A stretch of 64,000 bases of DNA. It comes from Siphonodentalium dalli (taxonomy: Eukaryota > Mollusca > Scaphopoda > Gadilida > Siphonodentaliidae). Shown one piece after another: positions 35,781-47,794 of this stretch. The position numbers and the translations under genes are program-made. The DNA lies in NCBI GenBank assembly GCA_032622095.1, contig CP136061.1:263906077-263970076 (forward strand), read 5' to 3'. Position 1 is the stretch's first letter; each line of letters opens with the position of its first letter. Under the pieces are notes generated by a model that saw only the letters and a list, made by a program, of their open reading frames with translations, made no database searches and was not told the DNA's origin.

Positions 35781-36692
35781 TAGAGTGTTTCTCTTATATA
35801 TATATGCGCATAATGCATAACGCTATGCATGCGGATTGTGGCCGGTTAGCGATCAAGATTTAGTCACAATACATTGACAATACAAATGACAAATCTGATA
35901 GATTGGGCCAATCACATCATAGATAGCGTAGGTGGTTAACGCTATACCGAAGACACATTGTGGGTTCAGCCGCTACCAAATAAACTACATGGTTTATAAA
36001 ATAAACCCACTCGGTTGAATACGGCCCCAAAAGTCTTCCCAAACCGGTTGTGCAAAGGTGATTCACCGAAAACACAATAGATGCATGGTTCGATTATCCA
36101 CATGAGCGGGGATTGCCCACATGTTTTCTCCGTTATTTACTGTTTCTGATATGTATAGTTATTCATTTCGATAAGCAAACAACAATCATATTTCATTCAG
36201 ACACCTACTACTTCCTGGTCCGATTGGGAAAGGTGATTGGTTGATACACAATTGCTGCATGTTTAGATTACTACAATGGTTCTCCATGCGCGAAAATTGC
36301 ACACGTTCCCTCCAGTTATTTGTGTGTTAATCCCTTGAACCCGACGGACCGAAATACCAACATGTCGTTAAAAGGCTATAACTCGCCGGGCCGAAGTATC
36401 GGCCACACCGACGCAATAGGCACATACTATACATATAATGTATCAAAATTGGCCTTCGTAACAAGAAACTCTATATCCCAATGTGGGGGCGTATTTTTTT
36501 ATTACATTCCAGTGTGATTTACCTTGATTTCTCGAGTGAATATAAACGATAATTTCACTAGCGAATTATGTCACTTTAACTAACCCGTTATGTATTTATA
36601 CGCGCTATCGACATTTATTATTCATGCGCATAACGGCCGAATAATTCTTGGATTTCTGGTAAATCAAATGTCATAGTGGCATATATAATACA

Positions 36693-36830
36693 CAGAATAA
36701 TCACTTGATTGAACTAATTAATTCGAGGCAGGGACTATTATGTCATACAATGCGGCGCTCTAGTGTTTGTACAACGTCCCTGCCTCCCGTGAATTATTTT
36801 ACGTCACCAGTCCAATCAAGCGATTATTCT
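36693..36830. mobile_element. MITE with ~10-bp flanking duplication
   Basis: The left end AGAATAATCACTTGATTGAA is inverted at the right (reverse complement AGAATAATCGCTTGATTGGA). A second paired segment, GAGGCAGGGAC / GTCCCTGCCTC, lies inside. ATATAATACA is found on both flanks (about 36682-36691 and 36833-36842), a likely target duplication. Confidence 0.65.
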
Positions 36831-36844
36831 CTATATAATACATC

Positions 36845-37660
36845 AAACGATTCAAAGGGTAAAGAATGAGAATATAAAACGTGTTTCAGGTTGGATATGA
36901 CAATTATCCGTGAACATACAGTCTCATTTCTGAAGTGCATGTTTTGTATTTATGACGAGGTCATTGTAAAGAAAAAATTACATAACCATCACTATTATGT
37001 ACATTTTGGCTAAATAATATCAATTTATATAATTTTTCTGAAGAAAACTGAAACTGTGTGCAAAATCATCAGTATCCAATTTCAAGTTGCGTGTTTCTTA
37101 GGTAAACATGTGTTCAGGTGGAAATGTTTTATGTTAAACAACATTTTCTACAGAGGAATGTTTTGCCAATACTAAAAGTAAGCCTTCAATTGTTTTGAAC
37201 TAAGTATGTTAAAATGATAATTATTGATCGTTTGTATAACAAGTTACTTTTGCAGTAGATAATATTGTGTTGCCGGCAGTTTGCATTGCATGCTGTCACT
37301 TCCTAAATTATAATTTGAATATCTAGACTCCTTAACACATTTCTCTATATGTTGACAGCCAGCGGTGGTTTGAGGGCTGATGTTATGTTCGTTTCTGCCC
37401 AGCATGCTCTCCCGAGAATCAGCGCGTTACCAGCTTATAGTAGAATTTGTCTTAGGTTAATAATCGGCGTTGAATCGCATAATTTCGAGTGTTTTACTGC
37501 TATTATCATTAGTAAAGTTCATTTTGAGCGGCGGACGGTAACATGAATAAACCAAATCAAGACTTAACAGACGTACGCTCTTTAAAATGTGTTTTCATTG
37601 TGGCCCACGAGGTAAAACGGAATAATTAATATAAGTCCTCTATCGGCTTATTTCAGAATA
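36845..37660. other. No gene recognised
   Basis: AT-rich sequence without protein-like frames. Confidence 0.45.
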
Positions 37661-37667
37661 GAATAAT

Positions 37668-37870
37668 CCAATATGAACATAATTATGTTAATATTATAGG
37701 TCGATTATGAACATATGTTAATAATATAGGTCGATTATGAACATACTTTTATGTTAATAGTATAGGTCGATTATGAACATATGTTAATATTATATGTCGA
37801 TTATGAACATATATTAACATTATAGGTCGATAATGCACATATGTTAATATTATAGTTTGATTATGAACCT
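37668..37870 (+). repeat. ~31-bp minisatellite, about six units
   Basis: The unit is TTAATATTATAGGTCGATTA followed by TGAACATATG, with small length variation. Confidence 0.85.
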
Positions 37871-37874
37871 ATTT

Positions 37875-39490
37875 TCACGAGGGAGTGTTTCCGTAACAGG
37901 TTGATTCCGGGGATACAAATTTGTTTACAAATTCATTGAATGCTGTCAAACTTTCCTTCCAGAGACACGTTTTGTCATAGCATAGAAGTCGACTAAATTA
38001 ATGGTTTCATACTGGTGGATCAAAATTTGTCACATTTTGAGAATGCAGATCATTAGAAATGTGCTGTTAGTAGAACTGCGTTTCGTCTTGATTTCGGTGC
38101 TGCTTACTAAAACGGTAAACCGACTCTCTAAATTTGAATACAGTAATGTATAATTCCACGAAACTATTGAGAAGAAACACGGTACATTTACCAATGCACC
38201 AACCTATGTCAAAAATGCGGACTAATGGCCTTAATATCGCAAATATACTTGCACCGGTAGTTGTGTGTGGGAATTGGGGTTGCATTTCCAATTTTAAGAC
38301 CCCGTATTTCGTCAGAATCCGGAGTCAATATCTTGATGGGTCTATTATCTACGCAGAGGTCGTAAGAAATGTTTTTTTAAATTCTTCCTGGTCCGATTCT
38401 ATAATGTGATTCGCTGAGAGTCACAATAGCTGCATGTTTCGATTATACAATAAGCGAAATTGCCCGCATGTTTACCCCAATTTGTATGCGATAATTGAAA
38501 ACATTCCGCGGAATCCGATTGACACACAAGCGACAAATAAGATCACACAATTGGGCCACTCTAGGTTATATGCAACTAAATAATTGAAATTACGCCCCTT
38601 TGTTTGGCAGTTGTGTAGGGTAACTCGAGCCAGCATAACAAATATACCAGGAGCTGAATGGTGTATTATATTTTCGGTTGTTTATTATGAAAGAAAAAAG
38701 AAATTAATGGGCTATGTTAATTCCTCGGCCATTTTTGTCAAGCGTCTACGTTGGTCGCCAAATTGGTTAGGGTGGAGTCTTTTTCAATACTGAATTGTTT
38801 TGCACTAAAAGGGGTAGTTGTGGAAATGTTAATCTATTTCCAGGAATAAGTATGGTAAGGTACCATTTCGTTTTTGATAACTTACGTCCGACATTGAGTT
38901 CTCAACGCCAAAATATCTCAAGTTTGGCTTAGTACCATAATGAATCGTGGGCATTGCTTAACCATAACATCGCCTATGGGAAATAATTTGTTGATTGTGA
39001 CATGAATAACTGGCGACAAGGAATCATAGTTAACATTAAATGGATCATGTTATACATATATTAAGAGTTTCCTTCCGTGCGCGCTTGACTGATTGCTAAT
39101 CCAATGTCATGCACTGAATTGCTTTTGTGTTATCTGAGTTAAGAAGTGGTTGCTATAGCATTATATTGTTCTTATTTTGATATATTCTGAAAAATCACCC
39201 AGCATGAGGTACAATGAACCTAACTCATGAATGCATGTTATAGCTTTATAGCTAGATAGCTTTATTCCCCTTCCATTAAATTGCATGGAAACATAGTAAT
39301 TGTATAGGCTGCGCGACGTGAATACCTATTGAGAAATAACGTCATAATGTAATGACATTAAATCTCAAGGAAACCCGCGAAAACCATTAAAAATCACATT
39401 TATTATTTTAATGTTTTAAGTTATTTCCTTCATAAAAAGACTTCATGATAAAGAACCCTCTCAATACTTTAGAATATATAATTAACTTTT
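37875..39490. other. No gene recognised
   Basis: Apart from the dispersed repeat at 38385-38475, the frames (up to about 90 codons, for example 38134-38409) show no recognisable family. Confidence 0.45.
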
Positions 39491-39496
39491 AAAATA

Positions 39497-39620
39497 ACAA
39501 AAACCTTCGGAATAGCGAACCTTCGGAATAGTGAAGCCTTCGGAATAGCGAACCTTCGTAATAGAGAACATTTGGAATAGTGAACATTCGAAATAGCGAA
39601 CCTTTGGAATAGAGACATGT
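39497..39620 (+). repeat. ~16-bp minisatellite AACCTTCGGAATAGCG
   Basis: About eight diverged 16-17 bp units. Confidence 0.85.
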
Positions 39621-39624
39621 CCCC

Positions 39625-41596
39625 AATATGGCCTATCACTAAAGTATCATGACATTTTACCGCATTACCACTTGATTTTAGAGTTATCAATCTACATCCA
39701 CAATTTTGTCCGAGACCCTCCGTTTGACCACGTGTGTCTGGGACCCATATTATTACACCTCTCGAGAAATAACAAACTTAAAAAATCAAGCTTTGATGGG
39801 TGTGTTCCTAGACTCGAATCAAATATGTTTACCCCTGAAGCCAAGAAATAGAAATTTAGGAGTATCTGATTTGATTGAGTACCTTTAACTTACATTCTAC
39901 GTGGGGGATATGCAAACCGATGAATAGAGCTGTGGTTCAGGTTAGTGTTTTCGCGGTTTGTAGGCTGTTTTCTATGGCATGTAACGATAAAGAGCGTTCA
40001 CATACTTTACAAACAAACGTCATAAAAACCAAAAATTTCCAGATGTTTCCAAATGCCGTGCATAGCATATATTAAATATAGAGGATCTACAACGAGTCCC
40101 CACTTTATAGCGGGATTTACTGGGCGAGTCTCGAAATTCCGCTATAAATTAGGGACGAGTTTATTATTTATTACATGATCTAAAACCTCGACAAAAGATC
40201 CTTAAATCAGTACATGGGACGCGAAACTAACATCAACTTGATGACGTTTCATGTAACTTTGAGTTGTTTGCCCGCGAAAAGAAATAGTTCCAGACAAATA
40301 TAGGCTCTTTGATGTATTTAATGGCGTATATTTAATGGCATACCTTTTCAAACTCTTCGTTCTTTATAGCTTGTTGGAAGAATATTGGAAGCCCTATTAT
40401 TTTGAGACGTAGTGCACGGAATGTAAACACTACAAACTGGAAGTCAAAGGTCACCTGGCACTATTTCCTGTTATTAAACAAACGTTTAATATCACAATTT
40501 ATAGAATGGGTTTATTGAATGGAATAAGGGTAGGATCGTGTAATAAAAACCAATAATAATCACTATGTTGTTCATGCTGAAGAATACCAGGACTTTATTA
40601 TGCTGACTTTAATTAGTCTTTCATCCGCATAATTATATACATACATAAAGTTCCTAAAAATAATATTCAGAGATCGGTGCCCTGTTGACTTATGCATGAA
40701 AAACCATTACATACAGGGGTGGGTAGTAAACAATTTGCAGGAAGGTATGCCGTTTTTTTGCATCTGGCATTTTCGGGGACCCAACACCCCCAAACCTGTT
40801 TTTTAGTCCCAATTTTTGGACACCCACCCCCCCAAATTTCACTAAAATTGGTCTAAAATCGCATAAAACTCTACTGATATCACTCATGTGACTGGGATTT
40901 ATCTCAGTTAGTTCAAATAACAGTTTAACCTGTTTCAGAAGCTGTTTTAATTGAAAAAAAATGTTTTATAAATTGCTGATCATCTGTAAACCATTGTGCA
41001 GAACACACATAATTTCATAATTTCTAACTGTATCCTGATTAGTCTGTCAACCAGCCCATTATCTAACAAATTCCATACCACTTAGATTAGTCTACTGGAG
41101 CAACTTACTTCTAGTATACTAAACTAGCTGAAACAGGCTCCCTTTGGGAGCCTATATTCAGCATCGGAGATACCGGTGCCCCCCTTTGTAGTCTGGTCGA
41201 TAAACTAAAATTTTAGGGTCAACCTAGAATAAATTCGGACTAAATTGGTCTATATAACATTTTGAAGAGGAAGATCTCCTCTATAACATATCTAAAATCC
41301 GCTAAAATCCGCTTTGAGAATTTTTTGTAATTCAAGATGGCGTCAAATATGGCTGCCATTTTCCGTTAAGTCAGTTTGTTGCAATTTGATGCAATTATAG
41401 TGATAATATCGTGTCATATGTATACATAAGTATACATGTTTGTAACGCTAAGACATAACGACACCTTTTTATGCTAAAATTGGAACTCACCGCCCAGGAT
41501 GGCAGCCAAAATGGCGACCGAAAGTGGAAAATGTTACGTTTTTTTTACTGATATCTTTAAGATAAGTTTCTGCTGTTTGGAACTGGTGGATAATTG
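39625..41596. other. No gene recognised; G/C-rich repeat patches
   Basis: It contains one AAAGAGCGTT motif (39989), a CCAACACCCCCAAA-rich patch (40775-40850), and ATGGCNGCCAAAATGG-type motifs near 41335-41520. The last recur at about 45905-45930 and 46275-46300, beyond the far end of the next transposon. That suggests the transposon inserted into a repeat with this motif. Confidence 0.45.
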
Positions 41597-41779
41597 CACT
41601 GTGGAGGATCTATTCCTAGGAATGTGGTGCTCTCCCGAGCAACATTTACGTGCTTAGCGAGCAAATATTCCGGTGTTCTATCACATTTTGCTCATTGTGC
41701 GACAAAGATGACATGCGTGGGTAATAAACACGCGTTTTAGTAATGTTTTAAACGCAAATATTGGACGAATGAATACGAG

Positions 41780-42306
41780 ATGGACGTGCCAAAGAAGGTG
41801 AGTAATATATGTTGTAATATTATGCCACTATATTGGCATACTGCCCAGTAATATAAATAAATTACTCGATATTTTGCGTTTTTTTGGGAAATTCGTCACT
41901 TCAACGGCGTATTACCGACTTAATACTGAATACTGTATATTGTAACTTTGAATGCCTGTTCCTCAATACATTCCTGAAGTCAATGCAGCATGCAAATATC
42001 ATTAATAAAATACCAAATCGAAGAAAACGACCATAACATAGGTTATTCCGGTGCTGTACTGAAAACTCACCTGGCTGAATTCCTACTAAAACAACCTCGT
42101 ATAAAGCCACATTGGTGATTATTTGTTAAGAAATTATAATACATGCCATGCCGGGATACAAATGAAGTAGCTCACCCGTTCTGTATACAGTTAATATAAC
42201 GTCAATTAATTTGACAATACGCTTATGCTCACAAAATAGTCAACTTAATAAACTATATATCATATATTACATACTATATTATAGACATATATATATATAT
42301 ATATAG

Positions 42307-42340
<34 letters not shown>

Positions 42341-43387
42341 GCACTTTGGGAGACAAAACAATGACATATGAATACTCGTTATTCCAGCTGGTTATTCAGT
42401 AAATAATTAGATGTTAGATGCCTACATATAAATATACGCGTGTATTATGGATGCTATAAGAACACCATATAATGTATTTTCCTGCTGACATTGCGGGGGC
42501 AGTTTGTCAAAGAATAATGCAAGTTATAAATGGGGCGAACTAATTAGCTCGTCCACGGACGGATATCAGGACATGCTAGAATAGGGATTCATGGTCTGAT
42601 GTCCGTACGCAAACGAGTTAATTACTTCACCTATGCATGAATACACACCTTCACGTTATAATTTTTACAGTTTCATGTTTTTATTCTTCAGAAATGGCGA
42701 TGCTACTACTGTCAAAAGAAAGTTGGAGATGGGAACGCCACACTACAACACACGCTCGCCAATCACGGTGATCGTGAGATCACGCTCCTATACTCCGATT
42801 GCGATTGCACACGTTATACTGCCAAACATTTTGGTGTATACCCTGAAGCAATATCGAGCGATATGACCCTCTTAACGATCACAGAGGATCTCATGCTGAA
42901 CTTCCCCAATGACATTTCTGAAAGTCCTGCTCGGAAGGTTCAACGAGACAGTACCCCGATGAAAACAATCAGTGCCCGAAAAGAATTATTCGCCACTTCA
43001 ACTAACTCCGATATTAACATAAACCTGGATGAACCGGAACACATGCAACCTGAATCTGATCCTGTTGTGGACGAGTTATCGCGACTGCTACCGGATATAG
43101 TTGACTATCTTAGGGAACATGACAGGCTAGATGACTGGCACGGCTTTAGGGAACAGTTAGCAACTAGACGGTTTCCGCTAAACAACATTGCCTTTCAGTT
43201 GTTTATGGATGTTGCCACATTTCTCCGCAATGGAAACATACACGCGATGCGATATAGAGATACAATCAAGCAATTCTGGACGGATGGTTATCGTATCTTC
43301 AAGGGGAAATCTCTGAGATTCATGGGAGGTTATAATTCGCTTATATGTAACAAAACACCCCTGGTGAATAAATATGTTTCTCCATAA
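41780..43387 (+). CDS. Two-exon gene: C2H2-type zinc-finger protein of the transposon
   Basis: Exon 1 (41780-41797) reads MDVPKK and ends at a consensus donor, AAG|GTGAGT. Exon 2 (42692-43387) follows an acceptor with a pyrimidine-rich tract (TTTTATTCTTCAG), and the frame stays in phase 0. The predicted product is 237 residues. It starts KWRCYYCQKK and contains Cys10, Cys13, His26 and His31, a C-x2-C-x12-H-x4-H finger that probably binds DNA. Residues ~35-50 add DCDCTRYTAKHFG. An acidic, low-complexity middle leads to a likely helical domain (PDIVDYLREHDRLDDW; FWTDGYRIFKGKSLRFMGG). Similar FW-x2-GY-x-F-x-GK-x-LRFM motifs occur in uncharacterised invertebrate proteins (recollection). An AATAAA overlaps the last codons. 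The gene may continue after a weak donor at FMGG. It lies inside the TIR element; a role in transposition is inferred. Confidence 0.62.
42285..42340. repeat. (TA)n microsatellite in the intron
   Basis: Two pure TA runs split by GC lie within the 41798-42691 intron. Confidence 0.95.
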
Positions 43388-43805
43388 CTTAGCATTAATT
43401 CCTATTGACATATCACCTCTTGGTTTCATTGGTTTGGATGGGTAGGGAGCTAGCCCAACTTCTTTATCCAAATGGCTGACTTGCAATAGTATCACCTTCT
43501 GTTTTAGTTGGAGCGACTCGTGATAGCATTATATTATATTCGGTATATATTAGTTGGGGCTACTTGCATTAGCATTACTTTCTGTATTAGTCGGGGCGAC
43601 ATTGATTTTCTTCAATTTTCGAGTATACAGGCACACCATATGAGGGAAGAAAGCCCTCGGTGACACCACATTCACAACTAGAGCTAAAAACTAGAGCTCA
43701 AGGACTGAGACACCAAAGCTTCAGTAATTACACACCGTTTTTTGGACAGGGATGTTAATAATATGAAGATAGGGTTTTTTCCCCTGATTTAGTCAATAAG
43801 TAAAC
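43388..43805. other. No gene recognised; transposon interior
   Basis: It holds three diverged GTWTTAGTYGGRGCGAC-type units near 43500-43600. No coding exon continuing the zinc-finger gene was identified. Confidence 0.45.
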
Positions 43806-43998
43806 CATACAGTAATGCTCTAATTAATCAACTCCTTAACCACAGCAGAATTATGGATAACTTTTCAGGATTTAGTCGGAAATATGGCTCGAGAGCTTTT
43901 CGATGAATGGCAACAAGCCATATTTCCGACTAAATCCTGAAAAGTTACCCATAATTATGCTGTGTTAAGAAGTCGATTAATTAGAGCATCACTGTATG
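43806..43998. mobile_element. ~190-bp hairpin MITE nested in the transposon
   Basis: Long complementary arms: CATACAGTAATGCTCTAATT, through CACAGCAGAATTATGG, to CTTTTCAGGATTTAGTCGGA and AATATGGCT on the left, mirrored on the right with few mismatches. The central spacer is about 25 bp. Confidence 0.85.
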
Positions 43999-44307
43999 AG
44001 GTAAGAAAGCCATCATGCAGTGACACCGCATGCATGTATAGGATAATACCATAGTAAAGGCTAAAATCTGTGCAAAAATACATTAAAAACATCATACAAA
44101 AAAATACTAGAGTTCCGGGAAGGAGACATCAATTCTTTGGATAGAGGGATACTGATAATATGTAATTAGGGATTCTCATTGTTGAACACAAACTCACAGT
44201 TGACTGTTGACTACATGCTAAACTTAGCTCAATGCTCATCTTGTGTTGCTAGGTGATACACCAGGTCATGCTAATAGTTTATGGGTAGGTTAGATAGTAG
44301 TCACAAT

Positions 44308-44425
44308 TACGCTTAAGCGCAATTGATTGCGCTTAATTGCAATTGATTGTTCTTAAGCGCAATTAATTGCGCTTAAGCGTAATTAATTACGCTTAAGTGT
44401 AAATGCCCTATTTGCGCTTAAGCAT
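44308..44425 (+). repeat. Palindromic GCGCTTAAGCG / AATTAATT repeats
   Basis: About six short units alternate TTRCGCTTAAGCGYAATT and AATTGATTGCGCTTAA. Each is itself nearly palindromic (CTTAAG centre). Confidence 0.8.
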
Positions 44426-44984
44426 AATTCATTATCAAATATGAATTTGGCCTCCCATACAATGCATATGACTCACACCCAAGTGGGTTATCCATATGAA
44501 TGTGAGCCACACAAGAACACACATAGCGAAGACAAATAGTATAAATATAAAATAATTGCAAAATGGCTTTAAGAATAGACATGTAATCCATACAACTGAC
44601 CCCAAGCATGTGGTGTAAACCACTAAGGTCCATGACAATAAATATATTAATACATGAATATATATATACGAATAATGAAAATCCAACATTGGTGCATACA
44701 CACATGATGGCGTCACAAATCAGAAACAGAGAACTGACCACCAAAACGACGCAAATGTCGAAATAAAACAATTATACATACAAACGGCCACTCAAATACA
44801 CACATAAACATATATATATACACTTACACATTTGCGGGTTTGTAATTTGGCGGGTTTGTAATTTGGCGTTCGAGTTCGCAATGAAAATATGGTCACGATT
44901 ATCGGGGAACATCACTGAACGATGAGAATAAAAACACCCCCACTGGTCCATTATGAACTACATTCTATCCTTTTCATTATCATT

Positions 44985-45160
44985 TCACTTCATTAGTTGC
45001 CACTTCATGTTTGTATACGTAGGGGCGACAGGAAGACGGCCCATCTGGGCCATGTCGCTCCTGTATAATATCATTTTTGTTTGTTTATTATCACCATTGT
45101 CATAAGCTTGTAAATATCATACAAATAAACAATCATCATCATCATCATCATCATCATCAG
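44985..45160 (+). mobile_element. 5'-truncated LINE 3' end with (ATC)n tail
   Basis: GGGGCGACAGGAAGACGGCC, with an inverted GGCCCATCTGGGCC hairpin, continues into a T-rich 3' UTR. It ends CAAATAAACAATC followed by (ATC)n at 45131-45159. Terminal short tandem repeats instead of poly-A are characteristic of CR1/L2-type LINEs. It ends abruptly upstream, consistent with 5' truncation on insertion into the TIR element. Confidence 0.65.
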
Positions 45161-45649
45161 CGTTCTATCACCCCGTTTGCTACCCCTGAAATACGTGATT
45201 AAACGAACAAAGTATGGCTTTATGGATGTATATGCGACGCAAAATAACATATTAAGTTTATTACCCCCTAACCAACGCATACTAGTTAGTATTTATTCGC
45301 TTTTTTGCTTGTTACAGCACAATACATTACCCTGGGGAGAGCACTTGACTATTGGGAGAGCACTGAGCACTCTGAAAAGTATCGGAATATTATTATAAAA
45401 TGTCGATTTACGGGCATTCCTATGGGATTTCTTACATTTTCTCACATATCAATGTGAACATCAATATAAATAATCCAGTGGTTAAAAGAAACCTGCGATA
45501 TACTTACATAATCTGTAATTTTTCTGCACTTTTGTGCGGCGAAAATAAAAAATCCCCAGTAAAGCACCGGAATGTCACGATAAAAATTGTTCAAAAAATT
45601 GGTAGAGCACCACATTCCTAGGAATAGATCCTCCTCAGTGGAGAATTGT

Positions 45650-46985
45650 GAATTATTTATTTTATATTTAGCATGTTAACAGGCCATCGGGGAAATAAAA
45701 TATGCCATAAGTGGGGTCCCCACCCCTTCCGATCATTCAAACAATCTAGTGTACAGAACGCGGTATAACATTTCACAAAAAAATCACAATTTGGAATTCT
45801 AGTCATATTTCATCAAATATTGGCAGGACGGTGTAACGTAAATGATGCATTCTATTTCTTATGAATATTCCGACTCAATGGTATCGAAATTGTCACTTTG
45901 GCTCACAATGGCTGCCAAAATGGCGGCCAAAATATGAAAAATGATAAATATTGCACCAGCGTGCCGTGCAACTGCTTATGAATTGTGGTTGATGAATAAA
46001 ATTGACTATTCTGTCTTTTATACATTGAATACTAACATTTATGATGCACTTTGATGAATTTTTACTAATTTAACCACTGAAATTACCAGAATTATGGGAT
46101 TTTTTGCTCTCACAAACTTGGCATCAAAATCGGGAAAAAAATAATTTTCAGGTTTGCTCACTGGTTTGCTCCATTTTTTCAAGTAAAATGTAACTATTTT
46201 TGGTATCAAATGTGATTTTTATTTTTTGATATATCTTAAATGTGTGACACTGAGGTGTTTTAGACAAAATTACTCAAGATGGCTTGCAAAATGGCAAAAA
46301 GTTGATTTGTCATATTTATTCCGAACATTATTACAATCTGTTTCGAAAAGGTTGCAAACTGTGACTCACTTTGTTATTACACATGCTATTTAATCAACTG
46401 ATAACTAAATGTTATATTCTGGTTGTCCAAGTACATTATGAGGCATGACAAATCTGTTAAAGGAATGCAGTATGAATTTTTGCCGAAAACTTCTATTGGG
46501 ATTCTGTCTGTCTTTGAACGGAAATGGGCAGAACGTTGAAACGGAACTGAGAGGGATCATATTATGTGGCTACTCTGGCCCATTAGCATAAAAAATTATT
46601 AACTTATATACTATTGTCATGAAAACCGTTTCATTCGTATTGCACACCAAACGCCATTAAGAGACACTCTGATATGATCTCTCTACACCAGTATGGATCG
46701 ACTGCGGGTAATTGTTCTCACAGAAAGTGTAGATCGAATAAAGTTTGAAACACGTTTTCTATTATCAAATTCAAACAGGAACAAGTTAAACATAAACGTA
46801 CTTGACATAAACCGTGCCCCGGCACATATGATAATAATACACGTAGTATGCATTGGCATAATGTCTTGCCTTAAAGGCAACCGAGAAAGAGAGCTTTATA
46901 GTTATGAACTAGAATATTGGCAGCGTTTGCCTAGTATCCTTTACGGCTATGAACTAACAGATTGGCGCTATCGGTTAACATATCC
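45650..46985. other. No gene recognised
   Basis: It includes ATGGCTGCCAAAATGGCGGC-type repeat motifs (45907) and a related ATGGCTTGCAAAATGGC (46280). An imperfect ~55-bp duplication lies at 46890-46970 (TTAYRGYTATGAACTA). No recognisable protein. Confidence 0.45.
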
Positions 46986-46989
46986 TTGA

Positions 46990-47790
46990 GTTATAGCGAT
47001 AGGAAATCGATAGTCACCCATAGGTACACAAGTGCAACTTACACAAGGCCATGTAGTAACTCCATACATACATGAACACCACATAAATGAACATATGTCA
47101 CTCGCTTTATACACATACACATCACATACTACTACACAGCCACACATGTGTATGCCCATACACACAACACATGGCCATATAGCCATGCGTAAACATGCAG
47201 GCACACCAGTTATACTCCTACACCTCACACATTACCATATAGTCACGACCTGTATACCTATTCACCACATTCATGAACATACAGTAACGTCATGTATACC
47301 TATTCCTCTCACCATTGCTAATACAGTCACTCCGTGTATATGTATATATTTGCCACATTCATGGCCATATAGGCACTCAAGATATACATACAAACGATGA
47401 AAACATAGTCACTCCAGGTATATATTATCGCCACATTCGTGAGCATACATTACTCTTGTATACATATTTGCCTCACCAGGGGTCAAAAAGTCACTCCCTG
47501 CATATATATATGCGACACCCATGGCCATATATCCACTCAAAAGATACATATACACCAACCCAAAACCACACATTCATTATAGGTATATATAGTATACATA
47601 TAAACCTCACCAATGTCGTTACGGTCCTTCTAGATATACCAATGTACCGCACCGCGGACACGGCCATTCATACACTCCAAACGTGCACATAGACCTCACC
47701 ATGACAATTCAGCCTCTCGCTGTATACTCATAAACCACACCCGTGGTCATACAGTCACTCCCTGTACACCAATTCATCCATCATTAATTT
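46990..47790 (+). repeat. Degenerate array of ~60-bp units
   Basis: Repeated motifs CCATATAGTCACTCC, TGTATACCTATTCACCACA and CACATTCATGAACATACAGT recur about a dozen times with strong divergence. The threonine-, histidine- and isoleucine-rich frames of 120 codons reflect the repeat. Confidence 0.7.
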
Positions 47791-47794
47791 TGCC

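Larger units (their letters stand above)
36030..38475 (+). repeat. Three copies of a ~90-bp dispersed repeat
   Basis: Copies at about 36045-36125, 36205-36310 and 38385-38475 share GTGATTSRYTGAMANNCACAAT, GCTGCATGTTTMGATTAY and AAATTGCCCRCATGTTTWC blocks. The two outer copies also share CTTCCTGGTCCGATT. The sequence between them is unique-looking with no supported gene. Confidence 0.6.
41597..45640 (+). mobile_element. 4.04-kb TIR DNA transposon with zinc-finger gene
   Basis: The left terminus (41597-41636) starts CACTGTGGAGGATCTATTCC. The right terminus (45601-45640), reverse complemented, starts CACTGAGGAGGATCTATTCC. The match runs to 38 of 40 bases by eye (through TAGGAATGTGGTGCTCT). Subterminal ATTCCGGTG occurs on both sides. 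GATAATTG (41589-41596) and GAGAATTG (45641-45648) flank the element, fitting an 8-bp target duplication with one mismatch. Inside are a two-exon gene (41780-43387), a hairpin MITE (43806-43998), a palindromic repeat patch and a LINE tail. No recognisable RNase H or other catalytic core is seen, so it is non-autonomous, partly decayed, or uses a protein I do not recognise. Confidence 0.78.

Noticed and set aside
38134-38409. Candidate 91-codon protein
   Set aside because: An opposing frame is equally open, there is no recognised motif, and part of it overlaps the dispersed ~90-bp repeat.
42633-42866. Alternative plus-strand frame over the start of exon 2
   Set aside because: Another frame gives a C2H2-type finger that runs on without interruption into the 42863-43387 frame and matches the splice acceptor phase, so this frame is a shadow.
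47032-47692. Two ~120-codon plus-strand frames rich in Thr, His and Ile
   Set aside because: They coincide with a degenerate ~60-bp tandem repeat and switch frame with the repeat length. No domain is visible.
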